A DNA stretch of 64,000 nt from Leishmania panamensis. Taxonomy: Eukaryota > Euglenozoa > Kinetoplastea > Trypanosomatida > Trypanosomatidae. Both the position numbers and the translations under genes were made by a program. This document shows positions 60,291 to 64,000 of this stretch, piece after piece; position 1 is the first letter of the stretch, and each line of letters starts with the position of its first letter. Location of the stretch: NCBI RefSeq assembly GCF_000755165.1, contig NC_025862.1, positions 559,275 through 623,274 of the forward strand. The letters run 5' to 3'. Below the pieces are notes generated by a model that saw only the letters and a list, made by a program, of their open reading frames with translations, was not told where the DNA came from and ran no database searches.

Positions 60291-61448
60291 ATGCCGGATA
60301 CTCCTGGCCCTACAAAAGCTCTGCTGCTGGTGAACCTGGGCACGACGACTGCACCAACTGCACCGGCAATTCGCAGCTTCCTGCGCGAGTTTCTTTCCGA
60401 TCGCCGTGTCGTTGATGTGTCGCGGATTATCTGGTATTTGATTCTCTACGGCTTTGTCCTGCCTTTCCGCCCCCTCAGGATCATTCCCCTGTACAAGTCC
60501 ATCTGGATCAACAAAGGTTCTGGCATTGTCATCAATGGTAAAACGGAGGGGTCACCTCTAGCCCTGTACACGGAAAGCCTTGTCTCCAAGGTGCAGGCAC
60601 TTTTGAAGACCACCGCAGGCGGGGAAGTTGTGCTGCGTTACTCGATGCGCTATGGAGCGAATAACATCGCATCAACGCTCAAGGCGCTACACGACGAGTT
60701 CCCAACGGTCCGTGAGTTGGTTGTTCTTCCGTTGTTCCCGCAGTACACCTCCACAACGTCCGCGAGCATTTACGACGAGGTGTTCAAGTTCTACACGGAT
60801 ACTAAGCGCCGCTGCATTCCAGGGCTGCGAACCGTTCGTGACTATGCCGAGAACCCGGTCTACATCGAGGCTCTGGGAGAGAGTCTCATGTGCAGCATCA
60901 AGGCATACGTCACTGAGAACGCCGACATCGTCAAGGATTGGAGGTTAGCCCTGACCGACTTGCTCCCAGAGATTGGTATCATTATCACGTACCACAGCAT
61001 CCCTGTTCGCTACGTCGAGGAACATGATGACTACCCGCAGCGCTGTAAGGCCACCACAGCGGCCATCATGGCCTACATAGAGGCCGAGTCCGGCATGTCC
61101 TTTAGCGCCTGCCTAGTGCACGTCTACCAGTCTCAGTTTGGCAGTCAACCGTGGCTTTGTCCGACTCTCACCGACGCAGCTGCTGCCTTTCCCCTTCCAG
61201 CCCACGACTCAAGGAAAGTGGCTTTCAGTGATGCTCACCACAATAAAGCCCTCTTATCTAAGCAGGCCAAGGTCTGTTTTGCCATGGCGCCGGGCTTTGC
61301 TGTGGACTGTGTGGAGACCCTGAGCGAGATCAAACTGGAGGCTGCTGAGGTCTTCAAAAAGAACGGGGGCCGCAGGTTTATTTACGTTCCCTGCCTCAAC
61401 GACAGTGACGCCCACGTTAAAGTGCTCATCTCAGTCTTTGGCGCCTGA
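60291..61448 (+). CDS. FECH: Ferrochelatase
   Basis: 385 aa from ATG 60291 (CCCCATGCCG). Inserts Fe2+ into protoporphyrin IX, the last step of heme synthesis; in trypanosomatids the enzyme is mitochondrial. Seen: N-terminal 'KALLLVNLGTTTAPTAPAIR', 'FLSDRRVVDV', 'LRYSMRYGANNIASTL', 'VVLPLFPQYTSTTSASIYD', the catalytic 'TYHSIPVRYVEE' with His235, and 'APGFAVDCVETLSEI' with Glu342 of the metal-handling site. There is no C-terminal [2Fe-2S] cysteine set or hydrophobic anchor. The bacterial-like form fits the published proposal that trypanosomatids gained their last heme genes from a gamma-proteobacterium. A clear N-terminal mitochondrial presequence is not evident. Firm. Confidence 0.96.
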   Translation: MPDTPGPTKALLLVNLGTTTAPTAPAIRSFLREFLSDRRVVDVSRIIWYLILYGFVLPFRPLRIIPLYKSIWINKGSGIVINGKTEGSPLALYTESLVSKVQALLKTTAGGEVVLRYSMRYGANNIASTLKALHDEFPTVRELVVLPLFPQYTSTTSASIYDEVFKFYTDTKRRCIPGLRTVRDYAENPVYIEALGESLMCSIKAYVTENADIVKDWRLALTDLLPEIGIIITYHSIPVRYVEEHDDYPQRCKATTAAIMAYIEAESGMSFSACLVHVYQSQFGSQPWLCPTLTDAAAAFPLPAHDSRKVAFSDAHHNKALLSKQAKVCFAMAPGFAVDCVETLSEIKLEAAEVFKKNGGRRFIYVPCLNDSDAHVKVLISVFGA

Positions 61449-62120
61449 GTTAATACTGCAGCACCGCTATTGTGGGCTCCTTACTCGCTTGTTTCTTTTC
61501 TCTCGCTATCAATCAACTACACACTTTGCATCAACCAACCCACACGCCTCAACTGCCATTCGTGCTGACTCGACCCGCTGAGGAGCCTGACGAGGTAATG
61601 TGCATCACCATCGCAGTGACCACGTTTCTTGCTTCTTTTCAGTGTAATGTGCTTGCGTGCGTCGGTGCGCATGTCACTGCGCAGTGCCGCACCACCAGCA
61701 GTGGCACTCGGAGCGGTGCAGGTTGCTCTTTTCCACTTCTCACGCAAAGGTCCAGCAAAGTACAAAACGGAGCAGGTTCTCGGCAGCTCTCCAGAGAGAA
61801 GAGGAAAACAAATAACCGATGCCCCTTATAGTTCTCTCTCCTTCGCTTTATGCTGCTCGTTGAGCATGAGGTCTGTGCTCGAGATGACCCTTTTTGAGGC
61901 ACCGCTGCAGCACACTCTCGCAATGCACGTGCTTGTGCGTTTCTGCTTTCATCCACATTCATTCATTTCCATTTTTTCCCGTTCCCCGCACCTCTCGCTC
62001 TCTTCCGTGAGTCGTTCCCCCCTTGCGGCAAGCACAAGTCGTATCTGTCTGCTGTCGTGAATCAATCGGAAGGGCACACCTGCGGCCGCCATTGCTGTCA
62101 GCACCTTTCCTCCACCGGTT
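61449..62120 (+). other. Intergenic spacer and 5' UTR
   Basis: 3' UTR of ferrochelatase, then T/C-rich sequence with a strong tract at 61927-62005. No gene. Confidence 0.5.
61927..62011 (+). promoter_or_regulatory. Pyrimidine tract with candidate splice acceptor
   Basis: T/C-rich tract ending CTCTCTTCCGTGAG, AG at 62010-62011, about 110 bases before the ATG at 62121. Inferred. Confidence 0.35.
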
Positions 62121-62849
62121 ATGACCATTCTCAAAATGGAGTTTTTTCACGTTGTCGACCCCGTGACACTGGCACCGGTGTCGTACGCGCGCGTGGCGCT
62201 GGAGCTGGCACTGGCCGTCGTCTGTACAGTGCTACTCGGTGCGTGCTTGCAAGTTTTGCCCGAGAGGCTGCTGCGCTACTCCCAGACTGCCCGTGCTAAG
62301 GTGCCGCGTGAGGCCGTAGCAGTGGTGGCCGCAGCTGCGGCCACCAAGCCTGCCATGCTAAAGAAGCTTTCTACCACCCCCTCGGCCACTTCCTCTCCCT
62401 CTTCCACGGCACCTCCGGCGCCGCCGAAGATAGCTCCCTCAGCGCCTCCGGCTGCTCTGGCAGAGCGCACGCTGGACGACGTCCTGGAGTCGTTCTTCGA
62501 AGGGGAGAGTCTTCTCACCGAGGCCCTAATCGACGCCACGGCGCACTCTTCGACACCAACGGTGGAGACGCCGCCAGCTAACACGACAGCTGGGAAGCCC
62601 ACTCAACCGTCCCCCCCCAAAACAAGCGACTTCTCCAGGGACCTGGCCGCCAAAATGACCAGAGGACTGCACAGCCAGGCGCGCCTTGCCACCGCTGCTC
62701 CTCCTCCCAAGACGGCATCAAAGCTGCAGGAGACAGGCGACACGGCCGATAAGCGGCTAGAGGACGCTCTGGACGCATACATGGAGGAGGAGCAACTGCT
62801 GGATGAGGCAGTGCTGGACAGCGCGCTTGAAGCAGCACACACAACGTAA
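62121..62849 (+). CDS. Membrane-anchored Ala/Pro-rich protein with paired acidic repeats
   Basis: 242 aa from ATG 62121 (GGTTATGACC); a second ATG five codons in is possible. Residues ~20-48 (YARVALELALAVVCTVLLGA) form a single TM anchor. Then a low-complexity Ala/Pro/Ser/Thr linker. Two related acidic helices follow: 'LDDVLESFFEGESLLTEALI' (~res 117-136) and 'LEDALDAYMEEEQLLDEAVL' (~res 212-231), each preceded by a short (T/R)L(D/E) lead-in. The spacing and the shared L-(D/E)-D-x-L-(D/E)-(S/A)-(F/Y) pattern indicate an internal duplication, possibly short linear binding sites for a common partner. Not recognised. Codon quality supports a real gene. Confidence 0.7.
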   Translation: MTILKMEFFHVVDPVTLAPVSYARVALELALAVVCTVLLGACLQVLPERLLRYSQTARAKVPREAVAVVAAAAATKPAMLKKLSTTPSATSSPSSTAPPAPPKIAPSAPPAALAERTLDDVLESFFEGESLLTEALIDATAHSSTPTVETPPANTTAGKPTQPSPPKTSDFSRDLAAKMTRGLHSQARLATAAPPPKTASKLQETGDTADKRLEDALDAYMEEEQLLDEAVLDSALEAAHTT

Positions 62850-62865
62850 TTCTGCAGTGCATGAG

Positions 62866-63294
62866 TGAATTCCTACACAGCCACCGATAACACAAGGAGA
62901 GAAGCCCTGCCGCCCACTGGACATTTACCTCCCTCTGAAGTGCAATAAGGAAGTCGACGACTCTGCGGGACATGTGTTTGCGCCACCTTGGCGTGAATTC
63001 ACGTACACATCCACATATGCCTACATCCACGTGTACAAGCACTTCGCAGCGCTGCTGTGCCGCGCGTCGGCGGAGCGCGTCTCGCAATGTGAACTCATCG
63101 TCTCGTGCGTGCCACACCGGGGCCGCCAACTACCCCTGCTTCTTTTTTTCGTTTGTTCCACTGAGCCACGAGGTGAAACTGAAGCGGCGTTTGGCAAGGT
63201 GCATGCGCTGACCACGGGTGTCGGTTCAGCACACACGTACCGATTGGGTGCCGGGCAGGTCCCACTAGCACAGGTGGTGCGCCACTACCAGTAG
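62866..63294 (+). pseudogene. Possible gene remnant without start codon
   Basis: A + frame is open for ~140 codons with no early ATG ('GEKPCRPLDIYLPLKCNKEV' near 62897, 'FTYTSTYAYIHVYKHFAALL' near 62995, 'SQCELIVSCVPHRGRQLP' near 63082), ending TAG at 63292-63294. The text looks coding, but a T9 run near 63146-63155 and the missing start suggest decay or chance. No family. Confidence 0.25.
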
Positions 63295-64000
63295 GTGCCG
63301 GCTCACCACCGTGGCTCTGTCTGTTCAGCTGCGAACACGGCCGTGTGGAGTTGCTTTGATGACTGGGGTAGACAACGCTCCAAGCCCCGTTGAGGACATG
63401 GCTTGTGCTAGTGTGTGAGCTCAGACGCCGAGCGTGACAGGATGAATGACTACCCTACAATACGTCTCGTGGCGCATTTCAGGCTTCACGGGCTGCCCAC
63501 CTCCTTTGGCGAGAAAGAGCTTGCCCGTGTTTTACGGAGCCTTTGCTTCACCACCTCTTTCTTCAATGCGACTCGATCTCTCTTTTAACTTACTGCCTCT
63601 TCATTTCCTCTCTTCCCTATTCAGCCCATGTCGCTAACGGCGAGCGCACATGACCCTTCTCCACCCACGTGTTTTCCTGCACTTCAGCTCTTCACGCACA
63701 GTCACTACTCACCACTGCATAGATCTCCTGCGCCCTAAACAGCATCAGCATGCTGCTACTGTACCCATGGCCTGATACGCACGGCGCACGCCGTTATGCA
63801 CGCACAACAGCTTCTCCAAAAATAGCGACGGTACGACTATCGTTTTTTCCCACGGCACCACACCGCCGTCACAGCCTAACAGTGCAGGGGCAAGCATCGT
63901 GAGGGCACAGGTCAGAGACAGGGTGCGCTGGTCAGGGTCAGAGTCAGGGTGCGGGCATTTTCTACCACTCCTTCCTATCCTTGCGACACCCTCTCCCACT
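63295..64000. other. Terminal spacer
   Basis: Mixed to T/C-rich sequence up to the window end, with an imperfect GGGTCA/GAGTCA-like stretch at 63910-63955 that is not a telomeric array. No gene is supported. Confidence 0.45.

Noticed and set aside
63910..63955. Telomere-like GGGTCA repeats near the window end
   Set aside because: Only a few imperfect units and not the GGGTTA telomere repeat of Leishmania; no subtelomeric structure.
1..64000. CRISPR arrays, rRNA genes, tRNA genes, bacterial operon signals
   Set aside because: No regularly spaced repeats, no rRNA-like blocks, no cloverleaf with A/B boxes that I could fold by eye; gene structure is trypanosomatid.

Overview
The window reads as nuclear DNA of a trypanosomatid, most likely Leishmania and plausibly the Viannia group (L. 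braziliensis type). Every convincing gene lies on the + strand and has no introns. Genes are separated by 0.5-5.6 kb spacers rich in pyrimidine tracts and GT/CT microsatellites, as expected of a polycistronic unit processed by trans-splicing. From memory of L. major, the order otubain, FLVCR-type transporter, ferrochelatase matches the distal part of chromosome 17; this synteny is recall and was not searched.

Layout. 1-3002: a METTL25-like methyltransferase, 5' partial. 3776-5420: a decayed gene. 8613-10370: a Ser/Pro-rich protein with a ubiquitin-like C-terminus. 13142-17058: a two-TM conserved protein, NMN adenylyltransferase and a membrane cytochrome b5. 18796-20292: aldonolactone oxidase. 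24043-26640: SDA1 (60S export). 27464-32999: a small conserved protein, an IQ-motif protein and an inositol-monophosphatase-like protein lacking one metal ligand. 37058-37861: otubain. 41167-42567: ZPR1. 46382-48557: a coiled-coil protein and a conserved hypothetical. 50452-51900: FLVCR-type heme transporter. 53359-55536: a lesioned two-domain cation channel. 56154-57614: TBC Rab-GAP. 60291-61448: ferrochelatase. 62121-62849: an acidic-repeat membrane-anchored protein.

The spacers hold the unusual material. (i) Three almost identical 0.43-0.5 kb GC-rich direct repeats (6016, 11876, 17857) and one strongly degenerate relative (52228) look like SIDER-type retroposons. (ii) Two relics of a tyrosine-recombinase (DIRS/VIPER/TATE-type) retrotransposon, at 20573-22300 and 43505-45977, align with each other over the reverse transcriptase/RNase H junction. 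The second retains a recognisable reverse transcriptase, with an in-frame stop in one motif, the catalytic Asp box altered, and a short deletion at an RNase H catalytic Asp. (iii) A 281-bp stretch is identical at 35266 and 49866, although the sequence just upstream is only distantly alike. (iv) Other spacers hold decayed genes (38690-39901, 58216-58930, 59480-59883).

Functionally the set is mostly housekeeping: rRNA and ribosome biogenesis (SDA1), NAD synthesis (NMNAT), ascorbate-type lactone oxidation, and heme handling (cytochrome b5, FLVCR transporter, ferrochelatase). Trypanosomatid PTU neighbours are not usually functionally linked, so the heme grouping may be chance. No CRISPR, rRNA or tRNA gene was seen.
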